DNA from: Amphiura filiformis
Taxonomy: Eukaryota > Echinodermata > Ophiuroidea > Amphilepidida > Amphiuridae
NCBI RefSeq assembly: GCF_039555335.1
Contig: NC_092647.1
Span: 14,494,094-14,558,093, forward strand
Direction: 5' to 3'
Length of the DNA: 64,000 nucleotides
In this document: positions 30,661-40,899 of the stretch, piece after piece
Position numbering within the stretch: the stretch's first letter is position 1
Layout: each line of letters begins with the position of its first letter
Program-made: the position numbers and the translations under genes
The notes under the pieces: model-generated
What the model saw: the letters and a program-made list of their open reading frames with translations, nothing else
Database searches by the model: none
What the model was told of the DNA's origin: nothing

Positions 30661-31545
30661 ATCTTCTAGCCTAACAGTGGGCCAAACAGCCAATGCAGGG
30701 GGGGGGGGCAAATGCCTCCCTGGCAGAACTCTTGCCCCCCCGCCCAAAAAAAAACCCCAAAATTATGAACATTTCCACTTTTTGCAGCAATTTTGCGCTA
30801 AATTTGTTGATTTAGCACCCCCTGCTAGATGTATATCAAAAGTGTATCAAATTGGACTTAGTCAAATTCTGGCTGCATACAGTGTATCAAAAGTGTATGA
30901 AATTGACTTTGCCTGTTTTTTAGTGTATGTAAAGTGTATCAAATTGAACTTAGTTAATTTTTGGTGGCTAGAGGTATATCAAAAGTGTATCAAATTGGGC
31001 TTTCATAAACTGACTTTTTGTAGTGTATCAAAACTGTATCAATAACTGATCACATGTCTAGATAATGACTCATCATTTTCAAATTTGCCCATGTGGCATG
31101 CATGCAGTTAACACCAGGATTTGCATTTGGAAATGTACTGTATTTTAGAGCAAATTATGGTGTTTTATTTATCATGATGAAGATACAAACATGCTTGTAG
31201 ACTGCACATTAGGTTACAATGTAGTTGTAATCAGGGACTGTGATTCCAAAACAGAAGGAAACAAAAGGAAATATTTCCTTTGTTTGGCTCTATCTCAAAA
31301 TCAATATTTTCGAGTTCCGACTGATTTTGCTTGATTGCATGATTGCATCACATATCATCTTCTAGCCTAACAGTGGGCCAAACAGCCAATGCAGGGGGGG
31401 CAAATGCCTCCAGTGCTGGCAGAACTCTTGCCCCCCCCCCCAAAAAAAACCCCAAAATTATGAAAAATTCCACTTTTTGCAGCAATTTTGCGCTAAATTT
31501 GTTGATTTAGCACCCCCTGATATTTCATTTTACCCCTAATGCCCC
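30555..31545. repeat. Two direct copies of a 280-bp segment flanking a phrase-repeat
   Basis: The segment 30,555-30,828 (CAAAACAGAAGGAAACAAAA ... TTGATTTAGCACCCCCTG) recurs almost unchanged at 31,243-31,521. The second copy has a GATTGCAT micro-duplication. Between them, 30,829-31,045 is a phrase-repeat of AAAGTGTATCAAATTGGACT variants. Confidence 0.75.
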
Positions 31546-32446
31546 CGAAAAAAAATTCCTGGCACCGTCACTGGCTGTGACAAGCTTGTGGGAAATGATC
31601 TCAGTTGTACAAAAAATAGCAAATTGATTTCTTTTTCATTTATTTATTTATTTATTTACTTATTTTTCACAGATATGGAAACTCCTTAGATAGACATAAA
31701 TTTATGTTAGGATCATTCGTTGTTGATTTTAAAAAACCCTGAAAATTAAATTTACCAACAAGTTCTAATGTTGTATGCAGAAGTGTTCACTTCATTATCA
31801 ATTTAAGATTTAAAATATATTATGAAGTGAACACAAATCCTGATGTTGCCCTTTCTGGGAACAAAATGATTATTTTTGGTTAATTTTTTATTTCAATTTT
31901 TTTTTCAATCACGAATGATTCTAGCATTTGTTTCTAGGTCCTGGCACTCTCCAAATCTGAAAAAAATAAAATAAAAGCGCTTTTTTGTTGTTCTCAAACA
32001 GTAAAAACAACCAGTTTTTTGACCTTAGCTTTCGGCTAGCGCTAAGCCTTCAATGGAGGTGCTAGGTGATAAAAAACTAGAAACAGTAAGTACTGTGATG
32101 CGAGAAAATATTAATATATGTGCGGAAGTTGCTTTTTTCATTTAGGCAGTGGTTTGAATGATTTTAACTGGTGTTGCCAGCAGTTTTCACGGTTCGATCT
32201 GTCTGTGTGAGTTTGGTTTTTAAAACAATATTCAATTCCAGTGACTTTGAAGTGATTAAGTGTGTGTCTTGGTTGATTGAAATGAGTTGCAAGTCGAACT
32301 AGTGAAAACGTTCTAGGTGAGCGAAAAATAGTGTAGTGTTTAAGTTAAACTCTTTTTAATCATTTTATCTACCACTACGTATGAATATCCACTCGTATGA
32401 GTTGCAATTAATTGGATGGTTTTCGTCTGTGTGTTTGCAATTGATA
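31546..32446. other. No gene recognised; (TTTA)n and A/T-rich DNA
   Basis: A short TTTATTTATTTATTTATTTA tract lies at about 31,640. The remainder is A/T-rich without domain-like frames. The part from 32.0 kb may belong to the 3' side of the Penelope-like fragment next to it, but nothing proves it. Confidence 0.35.
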
Positions 32447-32700
32447 TCACTCCGGTGACCTCTCATGCGATCCTGCACCATTTTTGCTGAGTAGAGGTTT
32501 CACCAACATATTGGATGTTGCAGAGGGAGCATTCGATGAGGTAAATGACATTGCTGTGATGAACAAGTGATGGCCTGTTTTATTTGAAAAGGTTGTTATA
32601 TGGCTGGTGAAAACATTTGTTTCTTTCATGTGATTGCAGTTTTTGCACCTTTTGGAATTGCAAGCGAATGAGCCCAAAGGTTCCGACTCTGTATCATCCA
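32447..32700 (-). pseudogene. Penelope-like element fragment (GIY-YIG endonuclease region)
   Basis: The minus strand reads SFACNSKRCKNCNHMKETNV and, in another frame, SNVIYLIECSLCNIQYVGET. The Cys-rich C-x4-C-x2-C motif followed by the V-I-Y-L-I / Y-V-G-E-T pair is the linker and first part of the GIY-YIG endonuclease of Penelope-like retroelements. Frame changes and a stop (about 32,455) show it is dead. Reverse transcriptase is absent. The fragment begins directly beyond the 3' end of the zinc-finger gene. Confidence 0.7.
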
Positions 32701-32724
32701 AACCATTTCTGACAGTATATTTAT
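32688..32724 (-). pseudogene. Decayed 17th zinc finger at the 3' end of the array
   Basis: Just past the stop codon the DNA still resembles the start of another finger (CAGTATAAATATACTGTCAGAAATGGTTTG against the unit CAGTGTGAATATTGTCAG...). The first Cys codon is changed to TAT and there is an extra base. The array was therefore once longer and now ends where the Penelope-like fragment begins. Confidence 0.55.
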
Positions 32725-34097
32725 ACTGATGGCTTTCCTTTAGTGTGAGTTCTAATGTGTCTGTTGAGGTTACTATGTCGTGCAAACCATTTCTGACAAT
32801 ATTCACACTGATATGGTTTCTCTTTGGTGTGAGTTTTGATATGGCTTTTCAGGGTAACACTTTGAGCAAAGCATTTATGACAATATTCACATTGATATGG
32901 TTTCTCTGTTGTGTGAGTTCTGATGTGTTGCTTGAGGTTGCCATGTTGTGCAAACCATTTCTGACAATATTTACACTGATATGGTTTCTCTTTGGTGTGA
33001 GTTTTGATATGGCTTTTGAGGGTATAACCATGTGCAAAATATTTATGACAATATTCACATTGATAGGGTTTCTCTTTTGTGTGAGTTCTGATGTGTTGCT
33101 TCAGGGTATAACTTTGTGCAAACCATTTCTGACAATACTCACACTGATACGGTTTCTCTTTGGTGTGAGTTCTGATATGGCTTTTAAGATCACTACTTCC
33201 TGCAAACCATTTTTGACAATACTCACACTGATAGGGTTTCTCTTTGGTGTGTATTCTGATGATGTGGTCTTTGAGATTGCTTTTTTGTGTGAACCATTTC
33301 TGACAAATCTCACACTGATGAGTTTGAATGTGTAATTTAAGAGAACCACTTTGTGCAAAGGATTTCTGACAATACTCACACTGATAGGGTTGCTCTTTGG
33401 TGTGAGTTTTGGTGTGAGTTTTGATATGGCGTTTAAGTTCACTACTTCCTACAAAACATTTCTGACAATATTCACACTGATAGGGTTTCTCTTTGGTGTG
33501 AGTTCTGATGATGTGATCTTTGAGATGGCTTCCTTGTGTGAAGCATTTCTGACAAATCTCACACTGATAAGGTTTCTCTTTGGTGTGAGTTCTGATGTGG
33601 GTTCTGAGGTTATCACATCGCACAAAGCATTTCTGACAAATCTCACACTGATAGGGTTTCTCTTTGGTGTGAGTTCTGATATGGTCTCTGAGATGCCATT
33701 TATGTAAGAAGCATTTTTCGCAATATTGACACTTATGATGCGGTTTTTCTTTGTGTATTCTGATGTGGCGGATAAGGGTAGATCTCTGTGCAAACAATTT
33801 CTGACAATAATCACACCGATAGGATTTCTCTCTGGTGTGACTTCTGATGTGTCTCTTGAGGTCACTAGTACATGCAAAGCATTTCTGACAATATTCACAA
33901 TGATACTGTTTCTCTGTGTGTGTTCTGATGTGTTGGCTGAGGGTATCACTAATCATATTCATGCATAGTTTACTGTACTTCATCTTGTGTCTCTGTGTAT
34001 GCCGTGACCATTTGTCAAAACAGTAAAAACGGATTTTACACCTTGTACATCTTAATGGTTGCAACTGAATTTTTGACATTTTGTTGGTATCCTTCAT
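32721..34097 (-). CDS. Polydactyl C2H2 zinc-finger protein, 458 residues
   Basis: A single open frame starts at ATG 34,097, with an in-frame TAA 15 bases upstream, and stops at 32,721. After a degenerate opening finger (RCTRCKIRFYCFDKWSRHTQ) and a half finger lacking its cysteines, there are 14 fingers of the form YQCEYCQK-x-F-x5-L-x2-H-x3-H. Linkers are HTKEKPYQC, not the usual HTGEKPYxC. Helix residues -1, 3 and 6 differ from finger to finger while the frame is nearly constant, as expected of a tandemly expanded DNA-binding array. One linker is deleted (QTHQCEICQ) and one is duplicated (KTHTKTHTKEQ). There is no KRAB, SCAN or BTB domain, so it is probably a nuclear DNA-binding factor of unknown target. 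Confidence 0.85.
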   Translation of the reverse strand: MKDTNKMSKIQLQPLRCTRCKIRFYCFDKWSRHTQRHKMKYSKLCMNMISDTLSQHIRTHTEKQYHCEYCQKCFACTSDLKRHIRSHTREKSYRCDYCQKLFAQRSTLIRHIRIHKEKPHHKCQYCEKCFLHKWHLRDHIRTHTKEKPYQCEICQKCFVRCDNLRTHIRTHTKEKPYQCEICQKCFTQGSHLKDHIIRTHTKEKPYQCEYCQKCFVGSSELKRHIKTHTKTHTKEQPYQCEYCQKSFAQSGSLKLHIQTHQCEICQKWFTQKSNLKDHIIRIHTKEKPYQCEYCQKWFAGSSDLKSHIRTHTKEKPYQCEYCQKWFAQSYTLKQHIRTHTKEKPYQCEYCHKYFAHGYTLKSHIKTHTKEKPYQCKYCQKWFAQHGNLKQHIRTHTTEKPYQCEYCHKCFAQSVTLKSHIKTHTKEKPYQCEYCQKWFARHSNLNRHIRTHTKGKPSV

Positions 34098-34625
34098 GAC
34101 TTCATGTCCTTATTTAGAATCACTCTAACAGTGCTGGCAGCTAGCTTAACCTGCATTAAAAGAAAATACAAAAAATTTAGGGGCTGTTATTGTAAAGCTA
34201 AATTTATACTACACCCCCTGAGCAATATAGCGATTGCTTTTTAATCAATGAAGTAGAGCGCTTTTTGTTGGATTGGGAAAACGTGCTACCGTATTGGCCA
34301 AATTGTACCAATCCCTAATCGTTCAGCGATGGAGAATAAATTCAGCTTTAGAAACATAAAATGGCTGTAACCTCACATAGTATTCATGCACGACATAATG
34401 TACATGTACAAAAGTATATTTTTTGAAAGAAAAAGAGTAAGATCTAAATGTGAAAGTGTATATATTTTACATTGTACACTGGGAAATTTCATTTTGTTCC
34501 ACTTTTTTTCTTTGCATGGTACTATACATTGTACTGCACATTCAACGTGCACGGTATGGATAAATACAGTGTTGCTATCGGCTTACGATATTGGCTATTG
34601 GGCTATCCATAAGGAACACTATCTC
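34098..34625. other. Region upstream of the zinc-finger gene, no gene seen
   Basis: This would hold the promoter and 5' untranslated region of the zinc-finger gene. No TATA box or initiator could be assigned with confidence, and no coding similarity was found. Confidence 0.3.
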
Positions 34626-34629
34626 TAAG

Positions 34630-34870
34630 CCTAGGTTCGCTACCACTAATGTGTAAATCAAATGGGGATAAAATTTTTGCTATTTCTAAGTCCACAGAAA
34701 AGGGTTTGCTATACATGTACAAATCGGTCCGCTACTTCTAAGGTTCAAATATCACTATTATTAGGAATAATTTCAGTATCACTAGGAATTAGGAATAAGG
34801 TTTGCTTTATTTCGAATTCTAAACAAGGTTCATAGCTATCTATAAAATAAAGCTTTGTTGAATAAGATTT
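34630..34870. repeat. Phrase-repeat block: GGTTTGCTA(C/T) variants
   Basis: Loose variants of GGTTCGCTACTTCTAA, GGTTTGCTATACATG and TATCACTAGGAAT recur with uneven spacing, resembling the blocks at 20.9 and 28.1 kb. Boundaries are unclear. Confidence 0.4.
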
Positions 34871-37262
34871 CCAATTAGGTTTGTTGATAAAACAAAAACT
34901 CACTAAAACAATATTTTGTCCTTTACATCGAAGGACTGGACATCGGGTATTATGGTCATCTGATCCACTTTCCTGGGAAACTGGTGTCCGGTCTTTCTTT
35001 GTCTCGTTTCTCGTCTTTAAAAGCGAATCGTAAATGTGGCTTAGAAAATATGTTTCCTCCTCTCTGTTTATGGTCTGCGCTCCCTCTGCTCCTTATTTCC
35101 ATAGCTTCCCGAACTTAATGCTCCCGCCCTAGTCCGAATAATCAGACCCAGAACAAAATATTAATTTCTGACATGATCGTGTTCTGGGTCTGAACTGTTT
35201 CCATTCGAAATCTTGATGCCAAATTGGACAAAAGAAGCACATGGTCCTACTTCACAGTTTTTTAATACCCTATTCATGTTGCGTGAATCACTCTATTGTG
35301 GACCATCCTTTTGATACTTGAGTATTTGGACAAGCGGAACAGTTTTGACAGGCCCTTTGTTTACCACTCTGTTTGTAAACAAACGAGGAGGTCGAAAGTG
35401 TACTCCTCGGCGAATACGAAAGGCAGCGTAGTAGTACGGCACTACTCCCGCCCAAGGATTTTGGATTTGTCCCTGGTACATGACTGTGTAGTACATGATT
35501 TTCCCTGGTGACATGATAGACCTGCAATATAGTGCAGTGTTTTTTTTCATTTGCCTTTTTCACTTAATTATTTATAAGACCCCAACATTTTTAGGGAGGG
35601 GGTGATACCCTCTGTAAGCCTATTCCCCAATCCCTCACATTCACTACCCGGAGTCTGCACTCTAATCAAATCAACCAGCACTCAACTTGGGTAGTTAAAC
35701 CTGGTACATAAATATTGCACAGTCCCTATCTCAGACATAAATCTTAGGAGCAGCAGCACACAAAATGTGTGTTTTATCACCTTTCTTTATGATATTATTT
35801 TGCAGTGAGCTACAAGTCTTTCAATTTGTATGAGTGTCCTTGACAAGTTGGTCATGAAAGGACTAAAAAGATAACTTAGCAGTCTACCCCTATGTATGGG
35901 ATTTACATTGATTTTTTATGGTTATATGTATCAACCAGGGCTGTTGATTTTATTTATTTATTTTTTAATTCCAAGAACTGCTTTACCCAAAAATCAAAAC
36001 GTATGTTATATACACTGTGAAAATTTCAAAGAAAAAATTTGGTAAAATCATGGCGAAAAAACCTGTTGAATTCTGACAACCTTATTTTGATAAATTTTTA
36101 GCCATAGATAAAGTGACATCATAAGTATTTAGATTGTATTCAAAAGTTGTAGAAACATAAAAACTGCTATGTCAATGATGGTCACAGAATTCTGAAAAAG
36201 ACATGCCCATAACTTTGCTAATTTTTGTCCCACACTACAGACATGGTTGACGTTGACGTTGACCCCTCATTTATTAAGTTAAATAATCACCTTTTTAAAC
36301 AAAACAATTTTTGGCGATCTTTTCTTTTAGACCACCCAAGCTATATAAGGTTAAAATAACGAATTTATCAAATTACACTTTTGCATCAACGTTAAACATG
36401 TTTTTAGCTGTACAAACATACCTTTTAATGTTGTTGAACAAGCTTTATTTTGTTCCAAAATCCATGTTTTTATGGCAATCTTTGACAATGCAAAACCAGT
36501 TATAATGCAAACTCCAAAACTTTTGCGTAACACAAGCACTTGATGTACGCTCATTTTGACGGTGATTTACGCTCGCGTATCAAGCATGTTTTACTGCATG
36601 ACACAATTCTGCATTTATTCAAGATGGCGAATTTCTCAAAAAATGCGATGTACACATATGTATCTTTCTTTACAAAATTCCCTCATTTCACAAATTCTTT
36701 GCCACTTTCCACTCTCCCACTGCAATAAATATGCTTTACATTTCCAAATCTTTCTTTGCTTTCTATGCTAATATTACATTATTGTTTTTTAATGAAAAAA
36801 GTATCCAAACGGTTACATTGCAGCACATTACATCAAAGCTCCATTGACCATTGATTGGGCACCCCATTCCTTTTTTACAGGAATTTTTATTATGCGATGC
36901 TGATTTTATGAAGGTATGTTTTTTGCTTTTCCGCTAAAAATTGTTTTTGAGACAAATTTAAAACATCATAGCAATAGCCCTTTTAATTTGTTTTCAAAAA
37001 GTTGTTTTAATCTTGTTTACCCCATAAATTCCCTCATTTATCGAAGCCCTGTGCTCCTTCCATGGCTTCCAATATGGCTTGAAGCGCTTGGCAACTGTTT
37101 AGCCTTTAAAAGTAATAATTTAGTTCCTATAGAGCTCAGGTGGTCTAAAGGAAAAGATTGCCACAATTTCTATGTGAAATATCCTACTTGAACATTTTAT
37201 GATCATCCCTACCTATTAATGTAGGCCCTACACTACATGAACAACATGACAATATAATGGAT
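34871..37262. other. No gene recognised; includes partial hAT copy at 35,938-36,155
   Basis: From 35,938 to about 36,155 the sequence matches the left part of the hAT-like element at 58,045-59,293 (AATTCCAAGAACTGCT, TTTGGTAAAATCATGG, AAACCTGTTGAATTCTG). A short inverted pair, CAGACCCAGAACA and TGTTCTGGGTCTG, lies at about 35,143-35,193. Open frames of 60-100 codons elsewhere have no recognisable domains. Confidence 0.45.
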
Positions 37263-38045
37263 AATGCAAATGAATTTGGGGTTCATACGTGATTGGTCGA
37301 GAGCCGGGCATAAACAGCGTTTATGCCCGGTGTACCGGATGTGCGATCGCCGGGTAGGAAAAATGAAGGAAAATCATGACTTTTAATAATGTTACTTGCA
37401 ATTTTTTGTTATTATTTTGATGAAATAAGAATTACAAAATGTTCTTGTATGTATGAACGGGGTTCATTCATATATTTTCATGACTAAATGGTTGTTCATA
37501 CATACACGCTATGTAACAGCGCGCGTGATTGGTCGAGAGCCGGGCATAAACAGCGTTTATGCCCGGTGTCCCGGATGTTAGATCGCCGGGTAGGAAAAGT
37601 GCAGGAAAATCGTGCATTTTAGTAACCTTTTTGTTATTATTTTGATGAAATAAGAATCACAAAATGTTTTGGTATGTATGTATGAACTGAGTTCATTCAT
37701 ATATTTTCATGACTAAGCGGTTGTTTATGCCCTCGGGCATAGCGGCCCCTCAGGCATAAACAACCGCTTTAGTCATGAAAATATATGAATAAACCCCTAA
37801 TTCATCCATATATTTTCATGACTAAACGATTGTTTATGCCTGTGGGCTTTACAACGTTGTCGTGCAAATATGAATGAACCCCATTCATACATACGCAATC
37901 TATCGTGTGAACTTGGATGTGCGTGACCATTGCATACATTACTCGGGCTAGCGTAAATGGCTTGCGGGCATACGCATACATGTAAGCCAGGCATAAACGT
38001 TGTTTATGCCCACCTGGCATGGCACCTATCGCCCAATCATGCATG
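37263..38045. repeat. Direct and inverted copies of GGTCGAGAGCCGGGCATAAA repeat
   Basis: Two direct units of about 230 bp (from about 37,291 and 37,526) begin TGATTGGTCGAGAGCCGGGC, followed by ATAAACAGCGTTTATGCCCG, itself a palindrome. The orientation then reverses after 37,735, with TTTAGTCATGAAAATATATG. A further copy lies at about 51,270-51,390. The structure looks like a satellite-like or fold-back element. Non-coding. Confidence 0.65.
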
Positions 38046-38216
38046 CTGTTATATAGCTTATAAATGTTTATAGTTCTATGTAATTCACGGCCCTGCATTT
38101 CATATCGCTTTAATAAGAGTTCAATGCCCTGTCATCAACAGAGGGCGGTAATCCCACGGTAAAGAAGAATGTCCCAATGTCTGGTGAACCACGCTAATGA
38201 GCTGGTCAGTAACCAT

Positions 38217-39327
38217 TGTGATGTGCCCTGAGTAATTTGATTTAATTTAATTATTTAACTTTGTTTACAAGCTGAAAGTATTTCATGAGATGGGAAACCC
38301 CTTGTATGCAAGATAAGATAATGGTGTGGAAAGTCGTTTTGGAATTCCCCAAATTATTGTAAACAAAGTCAGAGCTATGTTTGGAACTTGAAAGCCCCAG
38401 TTCATTATTGCACCATCAGGAAAACCACCCAGGAAGTGATGTAATGTGAATGTGTATAATTAATCTTGGGAAATCCCAAGATTGCAGCAATGTTGTGAAA
38501 ATGTGATTGAAGTAATGGTTTATTAATAGATGATGGGTTTTTGCATGAGTACTGATATAAAAAGTTGAAGGCTTTTGTTGGGACTTTACAGAATGTCATG
38601 TGAGATTGAAAACTCCACATGTGTGTGATGGTCTTCGTGCTTCAAAAAAGAAGTACATTTTAACCAGTTTATATAGCCAGTAATTGAGCTAATTTTAATA
38701 CAGCAACGAAGAAGACAGTGAGCACACAAAAGTGCTCTTCCTTATCAAAGGATTAAAAGTTCTTCTGTCAAATTGCTGGAGTTTGCTGGATTTGTGAAGG
38801 CCACGCATCTGTCAAAAAACAGCAGAGCTGTGTTAAAGAAACCTGTTCCCTGGAAAAAGAGTGATTGGTGAAAGAAACACCATTTTTGGAGAAAGCAGCG
38901 CAAGGAGATATATTTGTGGATAAAGCAGCGCAAGGAGATATATTTGTGGAGATAGCAGTGCAAAGGAGATTGGAGGAAGCATCATCATTTTCGTATGAGG
39001 ATTTTATACGCAATGGATTTATAAATGCAAGTGTACTATGGACTTCGCTGATTTTCGCGGACAAGAATAAGGATATATTACATCAGTCTTCCAGAATATT
39101 GCAAGAACTCTAGAATCACCAACAAGAAGACCGCTGGTTAAGTACCTGTAGAATAAAACTGATTGTGTGATTTTATTGTAATTGTTGTTATATGTACCAA
39201 GCATACTTTGTTTTCAATTAAAGACTTAGATTATGTTAGCTTAATCAAACAGTGTATTTGTGTTGTGCATTCGTGTGAGTTCGGGTAAAAGGTGATTTTG
39301 GCCTTGAGTCAAGTACTGCTCGTAACA
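38217..39327 (+). repeat. 5' LTR
   Basis: It begins TGTGATGTGCCCTGAG and ends GCTCGTAACA, so the ends are TG..CA. TTATATA at about 38,669 is a candidate TATA element and AATAAA at 39,153 a candidate polyadenylation signal. At 38,895-38,960 a 27-bp unit (GCAGCGCAAGGAGATATATT type) is present two and a half times. A short frame across the LTR (38,865-39,113) has no known similarity. Confidence 0.92.
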
Positions 39328-39331
39328 AAAT

Positions 39332-39348
39332 TGGGGGCTCGTCCGGGA
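39332..39348 (+). other. Primer-binding site, tRNA-Pro type
   Basis: TGGGGGCTCGTCCGGGA starts 5 bp after the LTR. It is complementary to the 3' end of tRNA-Pro, the same priming sequence used by murine gammaretroviruses, matching 17 of the expected 18 bases. Confidence 0.85.
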
Positions 39349-39405
39349 AATACACTGTAAAAAAGTTGACATTAATTTCCTGAGTCTTAAAAGTGAAAGT
39401 ACAGT

Positions 39406-40860
39406 ATGGCAGAGTTCAAAACAGAAGAGTTTCTAGAAACTATAGATTGGGAGAAGTTTGATAAGTTGAAGAAACCTGATTTATTAGCATTTGCAAAATA
39501 CTATGAATTGGATGTAAAGCAAGCCAACAGAAAACAAATAATCAAAAATGCCTTGATTGAAGTTTTGGTTGATGAAGAGTATTTTGAGGAATCCATTTTG
39601 GACAAGAGAAAAGAGGTCAAAACTGAAATCGGGATGCAGTTAAGTTGAAAGAACTAGAAGTTCAGGTGGAAATGGAAAAATGAAAATGCAATTGCAGTTG
39701 GACATGCAAAAGCTAGATATGCAAAATAAAGAAAAGCAAGAAAGATTAGATATGGATAACAAAGAGAAACAAGAACGGCTAGACATTGAAAAACAAAAAC
39801 TAGCAATGGAAGAAAAAAGCACGCTAAGAAAAGATGGCGCTTGAGCACCACAAATTAGAAATGGAAGAAAAGGAAAAACTAGCAAAAATTCAAATGGAAG
39901 CACATTTGAAAGAAAAAGAAATTGAGTTTGAACAAGAGAAGTTGGCTAAGCTAGGTGACAAATACTCATCAAGTTTCTCCTCAAAGTCAAAGTCAGGCTT
40001 TGACGTTACAAAGTATGTAAAGCTTGTGCCTAAATTCAAAGAAAAAGAAGTTGACGAGTACTTTCAACATTTTGAAAAGGTAGCTACAAATTTGAAATGG
40101 CCTCCAGAGCATTGGACCCTACTGTTACAAAGTAGTTTTGTGGGAAAGGCCAGGGAAACTTACTCAGCTCTACCAATAGAGAAGTGTAATAATTATGAAG
40201 AAGTCAAACAGGCAGTCCTTAAGGCCTATGAACTGGTGCCTGAAGCATACAGACAAAAGTTCAGAGATTCAAGAAAGCAAGCAGATCAAACGCATGTAGA
40301 ATTTGCTAGAGTAAAAGAACAAATGTTTGACAGGTGGCTTGGTTCAAAAGTCAAAAGTCAAAGATGATTTCGGCCAACTTAAGCAATTGGTTCTTATAGA
40401 AGAGTTCAAGAAATGTGTCCACGTTGACATTAAAACCCATTTGGATGAAAGCGCTAGCAAAATTAAGACGCTAAATGAGGCAGCGACAATGGCGGACGAC
40501 TATGGTTTAACTCACAAATTGAATGGGAGTAGATTTGGTCATAACAGAAGTTATTCAAACAGGTTCAGCCATAATCAACCTAGAACAAATCAGGGTGGTA
40601 CACAAGAAGGGAGATCTCAGTCTAATTCACAGCATAGTGCTGGTGGTAGAGGGACCCCAGGGAGTTCAGGTAACAAAGCAAAATTTGGGACTGAATTTAA
40701 ATCCAAAGTAACTTGTACTCACTGTAAGAGACCAGGGCATACGATGACCCAGTGTTATTTCTTAAAAGGCAGACAAGATGCACAAAAACAGCAGCAAACT
40801 GCTGGTAATACTGTGGGATGTGCAGTGTCACTTGAGTCAAAGAAAAAAGTCAGTCAAATC
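39406..40860 (+). pseudogene. gag: gag region of the LTR element, frameshifted
   Basis: The likely start is ATG at 39,406 (MAEFKTEEFLETIDWEKF). The following segment is rich in K, E and Q (MQNKEKQERLDMDNKEKQER) and likely forms a coiled coil. A retrotransposon gag core follows (about 40,010-40,360), and a CCHC zinc knuckle, CTHCKRPGHTMTQC, lies at about 40,713-40,754. The frame breaks near 39,630, 39,680, 39,835 and 40,350. At the last, the tandem GTCAAAAGTCAAAG suggests a replication-slip duplication. The protein would coat and package the element RNA. Confidence 0.82.
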
Positions 40861-40899
40861 AAGAAACAAGAATTCCCACAAAAGGGAGGTGAGACCGAC

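Noticed and set aside
30647-31045. A 132-codon plus-strand open frame
   Set aside because: It spans a G-run repeat and the AAAGTGTATCAAATTGG phrase-repeat; the peptide simply reiterates the phrase (SKVYQI/KCIKL).
32745-33968. Plus-strand and alternative-frame open frames of up to 196 codons across the zinc-finger gene
   Set aside because: They are shadows of the 84-bp finger unit read in other frames, with no independent similarity.
38768-39113. Open frames inside the LTRs, both strands
   Set aside because: Present in both LTRs but differing by frame-altering changes (one end is FINASVLW against DVYMQVYYGLR), with no known domain; better explained as untranslated LTR sequence.
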